A DNA stretch of 64,000 nt from Myxococcales bacterium (lineage in GTDB: Bacteria > Myxococcota > B64-G9), in assembly GCA_012798435.1 (NCBI GenBank), contig JAAZNF010000084.1, positions 1 to 64,000 on the forward strand, written 5' to 3'. Within the stretch, counting starts at the first letter, position 1; each line of letters starts with the position of its first letter. The position numbers were made by a program, and so were the translations under genes. Shown in pieces: positions 44,587 to 53,939 of this stretch. The notes beneath the pieces were generated by a model, which saw only the letters and a list, made by a program, of their open reading frames with translations, searched no databases and was not told the DNA's origin.

Positions 44587-46476
44587 ATGCATCTGACCGG
44601 CCTGAGCGTGACCGAGTTTACCCTGATCTTCTCCGGGGCGGTGATCCTGTTGCTGCTGGCCTACCTGCTGTCGTTCCGCCGGCGCACGGCGGTCATGGCC
44701 ACCGATCCGCTGTGGCGGCGGGTGGTGGGCCGACGGCGGACGCCTTTCCGGAAGCTCCTCGCACTGCTGCTGCAGATCCTGATCGCACTCTTCTTCGCGC
44801 TGACTCTGGGCGATCCGCGGTTCCCGGCAGCGGGCGCTCGGCCCGCCGTGGCCCAGGTGATGGTACTGGATGCCTCGGCCAGCATGGAGGCCCGAGAAGG
44901 CAGCCGCACCCGATTCGAACGGGTGATCGATTTGGCGCGGCAGGTGATCGAGGCGTTGGGGCCACGGGATCGGATGATGCTCTTGCTACTGGCGGACGCG
45001 CCCCGGCCGCTAACGGAGTTTACCTCCGACAAGGGGCGTCTGCGCACACTGCTCGCGGGCCTCGAACCGGTACCGCTTTCCGATGACGTGCCGGAGGCGG
45101 TGCGGTTCGCCCGCTCCATCCTGCGCACCGCCGACCTCGCGACGGGTACCCATCGACGGGTGGTCGTGTTGTCGGATCGATTCCACGCCATCCCGGACGA
45201 AGAAGATGGCATTGAGGTCCGGCAGGTGGCGGTGGGTACGGTCACCGAAAACCTGGCCATCACTGCGCTAGAACTCCGCCCACTCCGGTCGGGTGCTCCC
45301 GGGGCCGAGGTGTACCTGGAGGTGGCCAACCGGGGTCGCGCGCCGCGCGCCGCGCGCCTTTCGTTGCACACGCCCGACAACCTCCTCGGTGGCGAGGAGA
45401 TCAACGTGCCGGCGGGTGGCCGCTTCTCCCGGGCCTGGGTGCTGCGCGGGCTGGCCGAGCGGCGCCTGATGGCCACGCTGTCCGCCCCGGGCATGGTGGG
45501 TCCGGCCGACGAGTTCGCCCTCGACGATCGAGCGTACGGGCTGGTACCCGAGGCGCGCCCCCACAAGGTTCTGCTGGTCACCTCGGGCAACCTTTTTCTG
45601 GAGAAAGTGCTCGAGCTGTACCCGGGGATCCAGGTGCGCCGCTTGAGCCCGGAGGCTTTCTCGCCGGCGGCCTTCGAGGACGTCCAGGCCGCGGTGTTCG
45701 ACGGCGTGTGTCCGCGCAGCCCGGTTCCGGCCCTGTACTTCGCGCCGGTGCCGGGCCCCGACTGCGAGTTCCAGGTCGGAGCCGAAGAACCGCTGCGCGC
45801 CTTGCAGCCGCTCCGGGGCGATCACCCGGTGAGCCGGGATCTGAACCTGGTGGACCTGCAGGCGGCCGGCGCTCGCCGCATCCAACCCAGCGCCACGGAC
45901 CGAGAGCTGCTCACCGACGCCGCCGGTCCGTTGATCCTGGCGCGGGAGGGAGGCGGGACGAAGCTGCTAGCGGTGGGATTCGACCTGGCGCGTAGCGATC
46001 TGCCGCTGCGAGTGGCCTTCCCCATGTTGGTGCACAACACCCTGCGCTGGTTCCTCGGCGAGGCCGACGAGGCCCAGGTCGGCCCGAACGTCAGCGGTCA
46101 GTTGGTTGAGATCGCCGGCGCCGGGCCCCGCCGCATCCATGATCCACGCGGGCAGGTCTTCTTGCCGTTCTCGCTCGGCGGGCGCCTGCGCTTCGTGCCG
46201 CGCGGACCGGGTTTCTACCGGGTAGGGGAGGGCCGGGCCGAGGAAATCCTGCCCGTCAACTTCTTTCTGGCGAAGGAGTCAGATCTGATCGGGGATCGCT
46301 CGCCGGGCGAGGCGCGGCTGCTTTGGGAGGACGGGCCGGCGCCTCCAGAGATCGTGGCGGGTTTCGATCCCACCGAGACGCACGATGCGCTGCCGCCCTG
46401 GCCGCGGGTGCTGCTGGCGGTGGTGTGGTTGCTCCTGTTCGACTGGCTGTTCTTCTGCTTCCGCATCCTGTTCTGA
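44587..46476 (+). CDS. BatA-type membrane VWA protein
   Basis: 629 residues. The N-terminus holds two membrane helices (about 9-27 and 55-75) separated by FRRRTAVMATDPLWRRVVGR, the BatA N-terminal (aerotolerance) domain. A VWA domain follows (about 85-250), with the MIDAS-like VLDASASMEAREG. The middle part (250-400) has a CARDB-like beta sandwich (VYLEVANRGRAPRAARLSL). The C-terminus returns to the membrane (LLAVVWLLLFDWLFFCFRIL). It is the second member of the DUF58-BatA-VWA series and starts six bases after the DUF58 gene. Confidence 0.85.
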   Translation: MHLTGLSVTEFTLIFSGAVILLLLAYLLSFRRRTAVMATDPLWRRVVGRRRTPFRKLLALLLQILIALFFALTLGDPRFPAAGARPAVAQVMVLDASASMEAREGSRTRFERVIDLARQVIEALGPRDRMMLLLLADAPRPLTEFTSDKGRLRTLLAGLEPVPLSDDVPEAVRFARSILRTADLATGTHRRVVVLSDRFHAIPDEEDGIEVRQVAVGTVTENLAITALELRPLRSGAPGAEVYLEVANRGRAPRAARLSLHTPDNLLGGEEINVPAGGRFSRAWVLRGLAERRLMATLSAPGMVGPADEFALDDRAYGLVPEARPHKVLLVTSGNLFLEKVLELYPGIQVRRLSPEAFSPAAFEDVQAAVFDGVCPRSPVPALYFAPVPGPDCEFQVGAEEPLRALQPLRGDHPVSRDLNLVDLQAAGARRIQPSATDRELLTDAAGPLILAREGGGTKLLAVGFDLARSDLPLRVAFPMLVHNTLRWFLGEADEAQVGPNVSGQLVEIAGAGPRRIHDPRGQVFLPFSLGGRLRFVPRGPGFYRVGEGRAEEILPVNFFLAKESDLIGDRSPGEARLLWEDGPAPPEIVAGFDPTETHDALPPWPRVLLAVVWLLLFDWLFFCFRILF

Positions 46477-46483
46477 GGACGCC

Positions 46484-49054
46484 ATGTTCGAGCCCCTCGG
46501 CGATGCCATCCTGTTCACCCTGGGCCAGCACCAGCTGACCTTGTTGAACCCCTCTGGCTTGTGGCTGCTGCTGCTGGTCCCCGCGCTGTGGATCGTCGGC
46601 CTGTGGATGGGACGCGACCTGCGCTGGTACCGGCGGCTGCTGATCTCGTTCTTGCGCTCGGTGGCGGTGGCGGCGCTGGCCATCGCCTGGGCGCACCCGG
46701 TCCAGATCGAGCGCGAGAATGCCCCGGCGGTGGCCTTGCTGGCCGATCTCTCCGATAGCCTGGATGCGCCTGCCAGAGCGCGCATGGAAGAGCGCGTGCG
46801 AGAGCTGTGGGAAGCCCGGGGCGCCGCGCCCACTTTCTTGGTGGGTTTCGGGCGGTTCCCGACGCTCCTGGCGGGCCCCCGCGAGCGGCGGGTATCCTTG
46901 AACGGGGCGCCGGTGCCGGGGAACGGGAGCGACATCGCCGCCGCGCTGCGCCTGACGTACGGCTTGTTCCCGCCCGGTTACGACCGGCGCGTGCTCATCT
47001 TTTCGGACGGCGAGCAGACACACGGTGACCTGGTGGCCGAAGCCTTGCGCGCGCGGGACCTGGGGTTGGAGCTCTCGACGGCGCCCATCCTGCCCGCCGC
47101 CGCCTACGACGCGCGAGTGGAGGAGATCCGGGCCCCGGCGCAGGTGCGGCTGCAGGATCCCTGGGAGGCGGAGGCCGTGGTGGTCTCCAGCGCCGCGCGG
47201 AGCGTGGAGGTGCGCTGGACCCGGGACGGAGAGGAGGTCGAGCGGCGCGTGGTGACACTCGGGGCGGGACAGAACCTGCTGCCACTGAAGCTCACCTTCG
47301 ACGCCGAGGGTTGGCACACCGTGTCGCTGCGCCTGCTGTCGCGACGCGATCGTTTCGCCCAGAACAACACCGGCGCGGCCCGGGTGTTCGTCTCGGGCTT
47401 CCCGCGGGTGCTGCTGGTGCGCACCGGATCCGAGCAGACCCCGTTGCACCAAGTTCTCCAGGGCCTGCGGGTGCGCTTGACGGCCAAGACGATCGAGGCG
47501 TTAGAAGACCGTGCGCTGCTGGCCGAGAGCGATCTCATCATCCTGGACGATCTCCCGCTGCCCAAGCTCTCCAAGACCATGGTGGAGAACCTGCGCGCCG
47601 TGGTGGAGGAGCTCGGCGCCGGGCTGCTTTTGACCACCGGGCCCGCCAGCTCGGAGCTGGCCGGTCCCGAGGACGCGCCCATCGAAGCCCTGCTGCCGGT
47701 CACCTTCCGGCAAGTGAAGAAGCGCGAGGAGATCCCGGCGGCGCTGGCCTTCGTGATGGACCGTTCGTCGAGCATGGCCCGCGGCGAGAAGTTCGTGATC
47801 CTGCTGCGGGCCGTGTCCGACACCCTGGACCGGCTGCGCGATACCGCCCAGGTGAGCCTGGTGATGTTCGACGACTACCCCGAGGTGGTGGTCCCGCTCA
47901 CCGAGGCGCGCAACCGCGACACCATCAAGAAGATGCTGATGGCGCAGCGGGTGGGGGGCGGCACCTCGATGTTCCCGGGCCTGGAGGCGGCGCACCGGGA
48001 GCTCAAGCGCTCGGCCGCGAAGTTGCGGCACGTGATCCTGCTCTCCGACGGCCAGAGCATCACCCTGTACGACCAGTTCGGCTACATCGTGGAGGCCATG
48101 GCCAAGGACCGCATCACCGTCTCGGTGGTGGCCCTGGGACAGGACGCGGATCAGGACGAGCTGCGCCGCATCAGCGGGGCCACCGGTGGCCGCTTCTATC
48201 ACACGGATTCCATCCGCAACGTGCCGCGCATCTTCACCGCCGAGACCGAGAACTTCACCCAGAGCAACGTGGTGGAGCAGCCGCTGCGGGCGGAGCCGGC
48301 CAAGATGGTGCAGGCGCTGGCCGGCATCGCCTTCGAGGGCGCCCCGGCGCTGGGTGGTTCGCTGGCGTCCGAGGCGCGACCCACGGCCGAGGTGCTCCTG
48401 CGCACCAGCGATCGCAAGGAGCCGCTGCTGGCGCGCTGGCGATTCGGGCTGGGTCGGGTGGCGCTTTTTACCAGCGACGCCCAGGGCACATGGAGCGGCG
48501 CCTGGACCGCTTGGGACGGGTTCGGCCGGCTGTGGTCCCAGATGGCCGAGGACACCCTGCGGCGCAGCCCGCCCGGTGACCTGCGCCTGCGCGTGGCCCG
48601 GGAAGGGGATCGCGCGGTGGTGACGGTGCGCACCAGCGAGGACATCGAGACGCCGGGCGCCGAACCGCGGGTGGTGTGCCTGGGGATGCTCGGCGCGGCC
48701 CGTCCGGTGCCCCTGGAGCGGCGGGGGCCGGGTTTCTTCCGCGGGGAAGTGCCCCTGGAGGACGGTGGGGGGCCCTACGCCTTCCAGGCCGAGCGCCCGG
48801 CCCGCCGCGGCGGTCGGGAAAGCGCCTATGCCTTTCTGAGCCGCACATTTGGCGAGGAGTACATTTCGGGCCCCGGCAACCAGAAGCTCCTGGAAGAAGC
48901 AGCCCGCGCCGGCGGCGGCCAGGTCGATCCCGACGCGCGGGTGATGTTCGCGCCTGGTCGGCTGGACCGGCGCACACAGCACGATCGTTGGGCGAGGTTC
49001 GTCTGGTTGGCCCTGGCCTTGTTCCTGGCCGAGGTGCTGGTCCGGCGCCTGTGA
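46484..49054 (+). CDS. Large membrane VWA/glutamine-amidotransferase-like protein
   Basis: 856 residues. Two N-terminal membrane helices (about 25-43 and 58-75), a first VWA-like unit (about 80-240, VALLADLSDSLDAPAR), a beta region, then a glutamine amidotransferase-like Rossmann unit (VENLRAVVEELGAGLLLTTG). A second, complete VWA domain (about 415-590) has LAFVMDRSSSMARGEKFVIL and the GGGTSMFPGL threonine of the MIDAS site. A short membrane helix ends the protein (FVWLALALFLAEVLV). Such proteins follow BatA genes in many deltaproteobacterial and planctomycete clusters. ATG at 46484 is seven bases after the BatA stop. Confidence 0.85.
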   Translation: MFEPLGDAILFTLGQHQLTLLNPSGLWLLLLVPALWIVGLWMGRDLRWYRRLLISFLRSVAVAALAIAWAHPVQIERENAPAVALLADLSDSLDAPARARMEERVRELWEARGAAPTFLVGFGRFPTLLAGPRERRVSLNGAPVPGNGSDIAAALRLTYGLFPPGYDRRVLIFSDGEQTHGDLVAEALRARDLGLELSTAPILPAAAYDARVEEIRAPAQVRLQDPWEAEAVVVSSAARSVEVRWTRDGEEVERRVVTLGAGQNLLPLKLTFDAEGWHTVSLRLLSRRDRFAQNNTGAARVFVSGFPRVLLVRTGSEQTPLHQVLQGLRVRLTAKTIEALEDRALLAESDLIILDDLPLPKLSKTMVENLRAVVEELGAGLLLTTGPASSELAGPEDAPIEALLPVTFRQVKKREEIPAALAFVMDRSSSMARGEKFVILLRAVSDTLDRLRDTAQVSLVMFDDYPEVVVPLTEARNRDTIKKMLMAQRVGGGTSMFPGLEAAHRELKRSAAKLRHVILLSDGQSITLYDQFGYIVEAMAKDRITVSVVALGQDADQDELRRISGATGGRFYHTDSIRNVPRIFTAETENFTQSNVVEQPLRAEPAKMVQALAGIAFEGAPALGGSLASEARPTAEVLLRTSDRKEPLLARWRFGLGRVALFTSDAQGTWSGAWTAWDGFGRLWSQMAEDTLRRSPPGDLRLRVAREGDRAVVTVRTSEDIETPGAEPRVVCLGMLGAARPVPLERRGPGFFRGEVPLEDGGGPYAFQAERPARRGGRESAYAFLSRTFGEEYISGPGNQKLLEEAARAGGGQVDPDARVMFAPGRLDRRTQHDRWARFVWLALALFLAEVLVRRL

Positions 49055-49091
49055 GCGGATCTCGCCAGCGCGGGAGTTGGGAGGCGCGTGC

Positions 49092-49586
49092 ATGATCCAC
49101 GTCGAAACGGCGAAGCCGGCCGATGTCTCCGCGGTGCGCGGCATCGCGGCCGAGGTATTCTCGCAGTACGGTGACTACGCCCGCATCCTGCCGCGCTTCT
49201 TCGCCTCTCCAGGCGTGCAGACCTACCTGGCCCGTGACGAGCAGCGCGTGCTGGGCTTCGTGATGATTGGCTTCATTCCGTGGTCAGGCAAGGACACGCG
49301 GTCCGATTCCTGGGTCGGAGATGTCCTGGCGTTGGCAGTGGTGCCCGAGGCCCGGCGTCAGGGGGTCGGCACCCGGCTCATGCAGCGCGCTCGTGAGCTG
49401 GCCCGAGATCTCGGCCGTGAGCGGGTGATCCGAGAGCTCCAGCTCACCTGCGCCCGGACCAACCACGCCGCCCTCGCTTTCTTCGCCCGGCTCGGGTTCC
49501 GAGTGGTCGATCCGGCCCACGGATGGTACTCGGGAGGACAACCGGCGCTGCGCATGGCGGGCTCGCTGGAGAGCGAAAAGGGCTAG
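49092..49586 (+). CDS. GNAT-family N-acetyltransferase
   Basis: 164 residues with the GNAT fold. Motif A reads VLALAVVPEARRQGVGTRLM (acetyl-CoA pyrophosphate loop Q/R-x-x-G-x-G/A: RRQGVG). The preceding strand VLGFVMIGFIPW and the later NHAALAFFARLGFRVV match motifs D and B. Start ATG at 49092 is preferred to 49077, which adds MGGAC only. It is similar in layout to RimI-like protein acetyltransferases, but the substrate is not predictable. Its last four bases overlap the end of the convergent TMTC-like gene. Confidence 0.88.
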   Translation: MIHVETAKPADVSAVRGIAAEVFSQYGDYARILPRFFASPGVQTYLARDEQRVLGFVMIGFIPWSGKDTRSDSWVGDVLALAVVPEARRQGVGTRLMQRARELARDLGRERVIRELQLTCARTNHAALAFFARLGFRVVDPAHGWYSGGQPALRMAGSLESEKG

Positions 49587-51526
49587 CCCGGATCCCGCCA
49601 CAGGCCAAACGGGTGGGGTGTGAGGGCGAATCCCTGGCGCCACGCCTGCAACGCTTCTTCGGACTTGCCAAGGCGTAGCAGTAGCCGGGCTCGTGTGAAG
49701 TGCAGCGTGCCCTCGCGGGGCAGGCGGAGCGCCAGCTCCTCCAACTGCTGTAGCGCCTCTCCCCATCGGCCTTGTGCCTCCAGCGCTCGGGCCAGCCAGA
49801 AGCGAGCCCCGGCGTCGAACTCCGGTTCCTCCCGGATGGCCTGCCGCAGGACCCTCTCGGCGCGCTCGAGGTCCGTATCCCGCGCTCGGCGAAGCAGCAG
49901 GCGGCCCAGGTTGAGCAGGGTATAGCTGCGGACGGAGTGCAGCGGTGAGGTCAGCGAGCGCTCCAGGTGCTCCACGCCAGCGTCGAGCTGGCCCATCTCG
50001 GCCAGGAGCAGACCGAGGGAGTTCAGGCTCTCGAAGTGATCCGGCTCGATGTCCAGCGCCTCTCGCAGCAGCCGCGCGGCGCCGTCGCGTTCCCCGCGCT
50101 CCCACAACAGGAGGGCCAGGTTGTTGCGTAGCGACGCCGAGCGAGGATCCAGAAGGAGCGCGCGGCGGTAGGTCTGTTCCGCATCGCCTGGTTTGCCGGC
50201 GCGTTCCTGGGCGAAGCCTAGCGAGAGCAACACCCGGGCGCTGTGCGGGGCGTGCTCTGCGTTTTTCTGCCACAGGCGCAACTCATCGCGGTACTCCAGA
50301 TTGCGCCGGACGCTGAGCACCGCAAGCAGCGCGGCGCCGAGAAAGAGAGCCGCCAGGCCCAGTCGCCGGATCATGGCCGTGCTCATCCAGGGGGAAAGGA
50401 GCGAGCCGAACCGGAAAGCGCAGAGCAGCACCACGGTGAGGGGCGCGATCAGCGGCAGGTACATCCGGTGCTCGGCGGCCACCTCGGTGACGATGGGGAC
50501 GAAGCTCGAAGAGGGGGCGAGAATCACGAAGAACCAGGCCCCGAGAAACCCCAGGGGCGAGCGGCGGGTCAGGCCCCACAGCGTGGCGAGGAGCAACGGC
50601 AGCACCACCAGGGCCGCTGGCATGAAGTCGGCGGGGCCATGGGCCAGGGGCCAGTCGAGATCAAGCACGAGCGGCCAGGGCCAGAACACGCGCCGCAGGT
50701 AGTACAACAACACGCCGGCCTGGGTGAGGGCGTAGTCGGTCGGGGAGACGCCCAAGGCAAACCCGATGGACGTGCGGTGGGGGTGACAAAGCACCAGCAG
50801 GGCGGCGGGCACCCAGGTCGCGGCCAGGGCCAGGTAGAACCAGCGCCGGCGACGCCACAGCTGGCGAGGTTGGGCACCGTCGAAGGTCAGTTCGTACAGC
50901 ACGATCAGCAATGGCGCCGTCGCGGCCGCCTCCTTGGCGCCCAGCCCCAACAGGCAGGCGATCACCGAGAGCGTCTGCCAGCGCCAGGGCCGCGGGTGCT
51001 CGAGCGAGCGCGAGGCCGCGTATAGCGCCAGGAGAAGGAACAGGCCCATCAGGGACTCGGCTCTGCCCATGACGTAGGTGACCGACTCGGTCTGTAGCGG
51101 GTGAAGCCCAAAAAGCAGCGCCACGGCGAAGGCCAGCCCTTCGGCATGCGAACCGAAGGCCGCGGCCAGGGGAGGGCGGCCCAGCGTCCGGCGCAACAGC
51201 CCGAAGAGCAGCAGGGTCGACAGCGCATGGATGAGGATGTTGCCGAGGTGGTAGCTCCAGGGTTCCAGCCCGGAGATGGCATAGTTCACGGCCAGACTGT
51301 ACGCCAGCAACGGCCGGTTGGCCGCGGTGCAGTCGACGCTGGGGAAAGCCACCGGACCGGGGGGCCACAGCGAGCGCAACCCTTTGTTCTGGACGATGGC
51401 GAGGCGATCGTCGAAGAGGAAGACGCCGCCGATCCCGCTCAGGAACACCGCTGTCACCGCGAGTGCCAGGAGAGCGCCCAACCTCGCCCGGCGCCGCTGG
51501 TCTGCCTCCGGCGTCCCCGGCATCAT
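49583..51526 (-). CDS. TMTC-like membrane protein: glycosyltransferase-39-like membrane part plus TPR tail
   Basis: 647 residues. About ten membrane helices occupy residues 15-400. Early loops carry GGVFLFDDRLAIVQNKGLRS and LHPLQTESVTYVMGRAESLM; the Asp-Asp and Glu pattern and this HPLQTE loop are characteristic of TMTC/PMT-type (GT-C) membrane proteins. The C-terminal 230 residues are TPR repeats (for example KPGDAEQTYRRALLLDPRSA, HFESLNSLGLLLAEMGQLDA). In animals TMTC proteins transfer mannose to protein; bacterial homologues are of unknown function. Translation is coupled to the upstream sigma-factor gene (ATGA). Confidence 0.82.
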   Translation of the reverse strand: MMPGTPEADQRRRARLGALLALAVTAVFLSGIGGVFLFDDRLAIVQNKGLRSLWPPGPVAFPSVDCTAANRPLLAYSLAVNYAISGLEPWSYHLGNILIHALSTLLLFGLLRRTLGRPPLAAAFGSHAEGLAFAVALLFGLHPLQTESVTYVMGRAESLMGLFLLLALYAASRSLEHPRPWRWQTLSVIACLLGLGAKEAAATAPLLIVLYELTFDGAQPRQLWRRRRWFYLALAATWVPAALLVLCHPHRTSIGFALGVSPTDYALTQAGVLLYYLRRVFWPWPLVLDLDWPLAHGPADFMPAALVVLPLLLATLWGLTRRSPLGFLGAWFFVILAPSSSFVPIVTEVAAEHRMYLPLIAPLTVVLLCAFRFGSLLSPWMSTAMIRRLGLAALFLGAALLAVLSVRRNLEYRDELRLWQKNAEHAPHSARVLLSLGFAQERAGKPGDAEQTYRRALLLDPRSASLRNNLALLLWERGERDGAARLLREALDIEPDHFESLNSLGLLLAEMGQLDAGVEHLERSLTSPLHSVRSYTLLNLGRLLLRRARDTDLERAERVLRQAIREEPEFDAGARFWLARALEAQGRWGEALQQLEELALRLPREGTLHFTRARLLLRLGKSEEALQAWRQGFALTPHPFGLWRDPG

Positions 51527-53163
51527 TGCTTCCCTTTCGGCTCGCGACGGCCATCGCGGACCAGGCGCCGCAGCAGATCGGCGCGGATGCGCTGACGGAG
51601 CCGGCGGATGGCCTGCTCCTGGAGCTGGCGGGTCCGTTCTCGAGTGAGCCCGAATTGTTCCCCCACCTCCTGCAACGTCAGGCCGTCGCGAAAGCGCCGC
51701 AACAAGATCTCGCGTTCGCGCGGATTGAGGGCCGACAGCGCGCCGCTCAGCGCTTCCAGGCGCACCGCGTGATCGGCCTCCTCGTCGGGTCCGGCGTGGG
51801 GGTCCGGTAAAAAGTCGAGCAGACTGGCGCCGTCGGGATCGTCTCCCTGCGGCGCGTCCACCGAGACCGGGCGGATCCCGGCGCCCAGGATCTCCCGGAC
51901 ACGCTCCGGCGACTTGTTCAGGCGCCGGGCCAGATCCTCCACGCCCGGTTCACGGCCGGTCTGTAGCACCACCCGGCGCGACAGGCGGTTGAGCTTGTGC
52001 AGCGCCTCCTGCACGTGGGGGGGGATGCGGACCGGCCCTCCCTGCTCCGCCAGCAGGCGCCCGATGCTCTGGCGCACCCACCAGGATGCGTAGGTGGCGA
52101 ACCGGAAGCCTCGTTCGGGATCGAAGCGGTCGGCGGCCCGGACCAGGCCCAGGTTGCCTTCCTGGACCAGGTCGAAGAAGTCGAGGCCGCGCGCGGGGTA
52201 GCGGCGGGCGATGGTCATCACCAGTTTCTGGTGGGCGGTGAGCAGGCGGTTGCGGGCCGCGGTGGCCTCCTCGCCTCCCGCGCGGATCTCTGCGCCCACG
52301 GCCGCGAGATCGCGGGGTGGCAGGCCGGCGCGCCGGCTGGCGCAACCGATGTCCCGCCGCGCCCGCTTGAACTGCGCCAGCCAGACCCGCCGGATCCCCG
52401 CCGGGCTGCGGGTGGCTTTCAGACGCCGCCGCACCATCCGTTCGGGCGCCTCCGCGAAGTCGCCCAGATCTCCCTGGGGGAGCTTGGCCTCGCGCTCGAT
52501 GTGACGCAGCCGCTCGCGCGCCACCTCGAGTCGCGCCGCGTCCGCCCGGAGCGGCCGCAACAGCCGGTCCAGGAATGTGTCCCGCAAGTCGAGATGCTGC
52601 AACTCGCGGGCGATCTCCTCCTCGATGCCGGCCAAGTCCTCGAACCGTTCGCGGGTGAGCAGCCGGGTGCGGCGATCCGGCCACAGCTCCCGGCGCCGCG
52701 CCTGCAGGGTGCGCAACAATTCGGCCAGCCCGCGGATCTTCTCCACGGCCTTGTCCTCATCCTGCTCCGGCTCGGAGGACTCGAAGTCATGCAGCAGGCT
52801 CCACGGCGAGCAGCTCCCGGCACGCACCTGATCGGCAGCGCGCAGCAGGCGCCGAATGGTGGCCGGCGCGCGGGCGGCCGCTCGCAGGCTGCGGTGACGT
52901 CCCCGCTGGATCCGGCGGGCCAGCTCGGCCTCTTCTTCGCGTCCCAGCGTCTGCTGAAGGCCCGGTGCCGAGGACACCGGGATGGGGGCCTGCGCGCGGA
53001 CAGGCAGGTGCTGTCGCTCCAGCGTGTCCAGGAGCGCCAGCGTGTCCTCCACCGTGCCATCACTGGGGAGCTGTTTCGCCAGGTCGTCCAGGGTCACGAA
53101 CCCCTGCCGTTGCGCCAGGTTCAGCAACCGCTGCTGCGAATCGGACAGTTGGACCGCCTTCAT
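51523..53163 (-). CDS. RpoD-like alternative sigma-70 factor with region 1.1-like N-terminus
   Basis: 546 residues. The first 60 residues resemble region 1.1 of primary sigma factors (LLNLAQRQGFVTLDDLAKQL). A short 1.2-like segment (LGREEEAELARRIQRGR) is followed by about 220 variable residues. Region 2 (about 305-375) has LVMTIARRYPARGLDFFDLV and FRFATYASWWVRQSIGRLLA, where promoter-contacting residues are altered from RpoD (WIRQAITR). Region 3 (385-455) and region 4 (465-530; TLQEVGEQFGLTRERTRQLQ) are complete. It is therefore probably not the main sigma factor but a second RpoD-type one. It lies between ThiF-like and TMTC-like genes with four-base overlaps on both sides, an unusual context. 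Confidence 0.88.
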   Translation of the reverse strand: MKAVQLSDSQQRLLNLAQRQGFVTLDDLAKQLPSDGTVEDTLALLDTLERQHLPVRAQAPIPVSSAPGLQQTLGREEEAELARRIQRGRHRSLRAAARAPATIRRLLRAADQVRAGSCSPWSLLHDFESSEPEQDEDKAVEKIRGLAELLRTLQARRRELWPDRRTRLLTRERFEDLAGIEEEIARELQHLDLRDTFLDRLLRPLRADAARLEVARERLRHIEREAKLPQGDLGDFAEAPERMVRRRLKATRSPAGIRRVWLAQFKRARRDIGCASRRAGLPPRDLAAVGAEIRAGGEEATAARNRLLTAHQKLVMTIARRYPARGLDFFDLVQEGNLGLVRAADRFDPERGFRFATYASWWVRQSIGRLLAEQGGPVRIPPHVQEALHKLNRLSRRVVLQTGREPGVEDLARRLNKSPERVREILGAGIRPVSVDAPQGDDPDGASLLDFLPDPHAGPDEEADHAVRLEALSGALSALNPREREILLRRFRDGLTLQEVGEQFGLTRERTRQLQEQAIRRLRQRIRADLLRRLVRDGRREPKGKQ

Positions 53164-53939
53164 GCCGGCTCCAGGAAGACGAAGTCTCTCCGTCCACAAC
53201 AGGGACACTGGGGATCGCGCTCGGCGAGCGGAAGCGACAGGAACTGGTCGTTCCACAGATCGACCGTGACCAGGCGGGGCCGAACCGCTTCGGGATGGCC
53301 GCTCAGGATCTTGAGGGCCTCCGCTCCCTGGATCGACGCTACCAGGTGGGCGATGGGCCCGATGATGCCGACCTGGTGGCAGGTCAGTTCGGTGTCGCCG
53401 GCGGGAGGTTCTGGGAACAGGCAGCGCAAGCAGGGGGTGCGCTCGGGGATCACGCTGAGCGAGGTACCGTAGGCCGCGGCGCAACCGCCGTAGATCCATG
53501 GCAATCCCTCGCGGACACAGTAGTCGTTGATCAGGTAGCGGGTCCGGAAGTTGTCAGTGGCGTCCAGGACCACCTGGGGCTTGCCGATGAGGTTCTCGAC
53601 GTTGCCGGCATTCAAGCGCTCCAGGCGGGCCGCGAGGCGTACCGTCGGGTTGATGCGCCCGAGAACGTCCAGGGCGGCCTCGGCCTTGAAACGGCCCTGG
53701 CGTACGTGCTCCTCCTCGAACAGGGTCTGGCGCTGGAGGTTGGACCACTCGAGCCGATCGTCGTCCACGATTTCCAACTCTCCAACGCCCGCGCGCACCA
53801 GGGCGTTGGCCAACGTGCTGCCCAGCGCGCCGCATCCGATCAGCACCACCCGCGCCGCGGCGATGCGACGCTGGCCCTCCGGCCCGATGGGGGCGAAAAG
53901 CTCCTGGCGGCTGAAGCGTTCCGAGGGGCTCTCACGCAT
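53160..53939 (-). CDS. ThiF/MoeB-family E1-like adenylyltransferase
   Basis: 259 residues. The nucleotide-binding loop is VVLIGCGALGSTLANALVRA, followed by the DDDRLEWSNLQRQ segment with the family's D-x-x-x-x-S-N-L-Q-R-Q and the catalytic DATDNFRTRYLINDYC. Zinc-binding Cys pairs are present: CLRC near the middle and CPCC near the C-terminus. ThiF and MoeB activate the C-terminal Gly-Gly of small sulfur-carrier proteins (ThiS, MoaD). No ThiS/MoaD-like gene lies in this operon. It is coupled to the downstream sigma-factor gene (ATGA) and overlaps the end of the upstream TPR gene by eight bases. Confidence 0.9.
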   Translation of the reverse strand: MRESPSERFSRQELFAPIGPEGQRRIAAARVVLIGCGALGSTLANALVRAGVGELEIVDDDRLEWSNLQRQTLFEEEHVRQGRFKAEAALDVLGRINPTVRLAARLERLNAGNVENLIGKPQVVLDATDNFRTRYLINDYCVREGLPWIYGGCAAAYGTSLSVIPERTPCLRCLFPEPPAGDTELTCHQVGIIGPIAHLVASIQGAEALKILSGHPEAVRPRLVTVDLWNDQFLSLPLAERDPQCPCCGRRDFVFLEPA

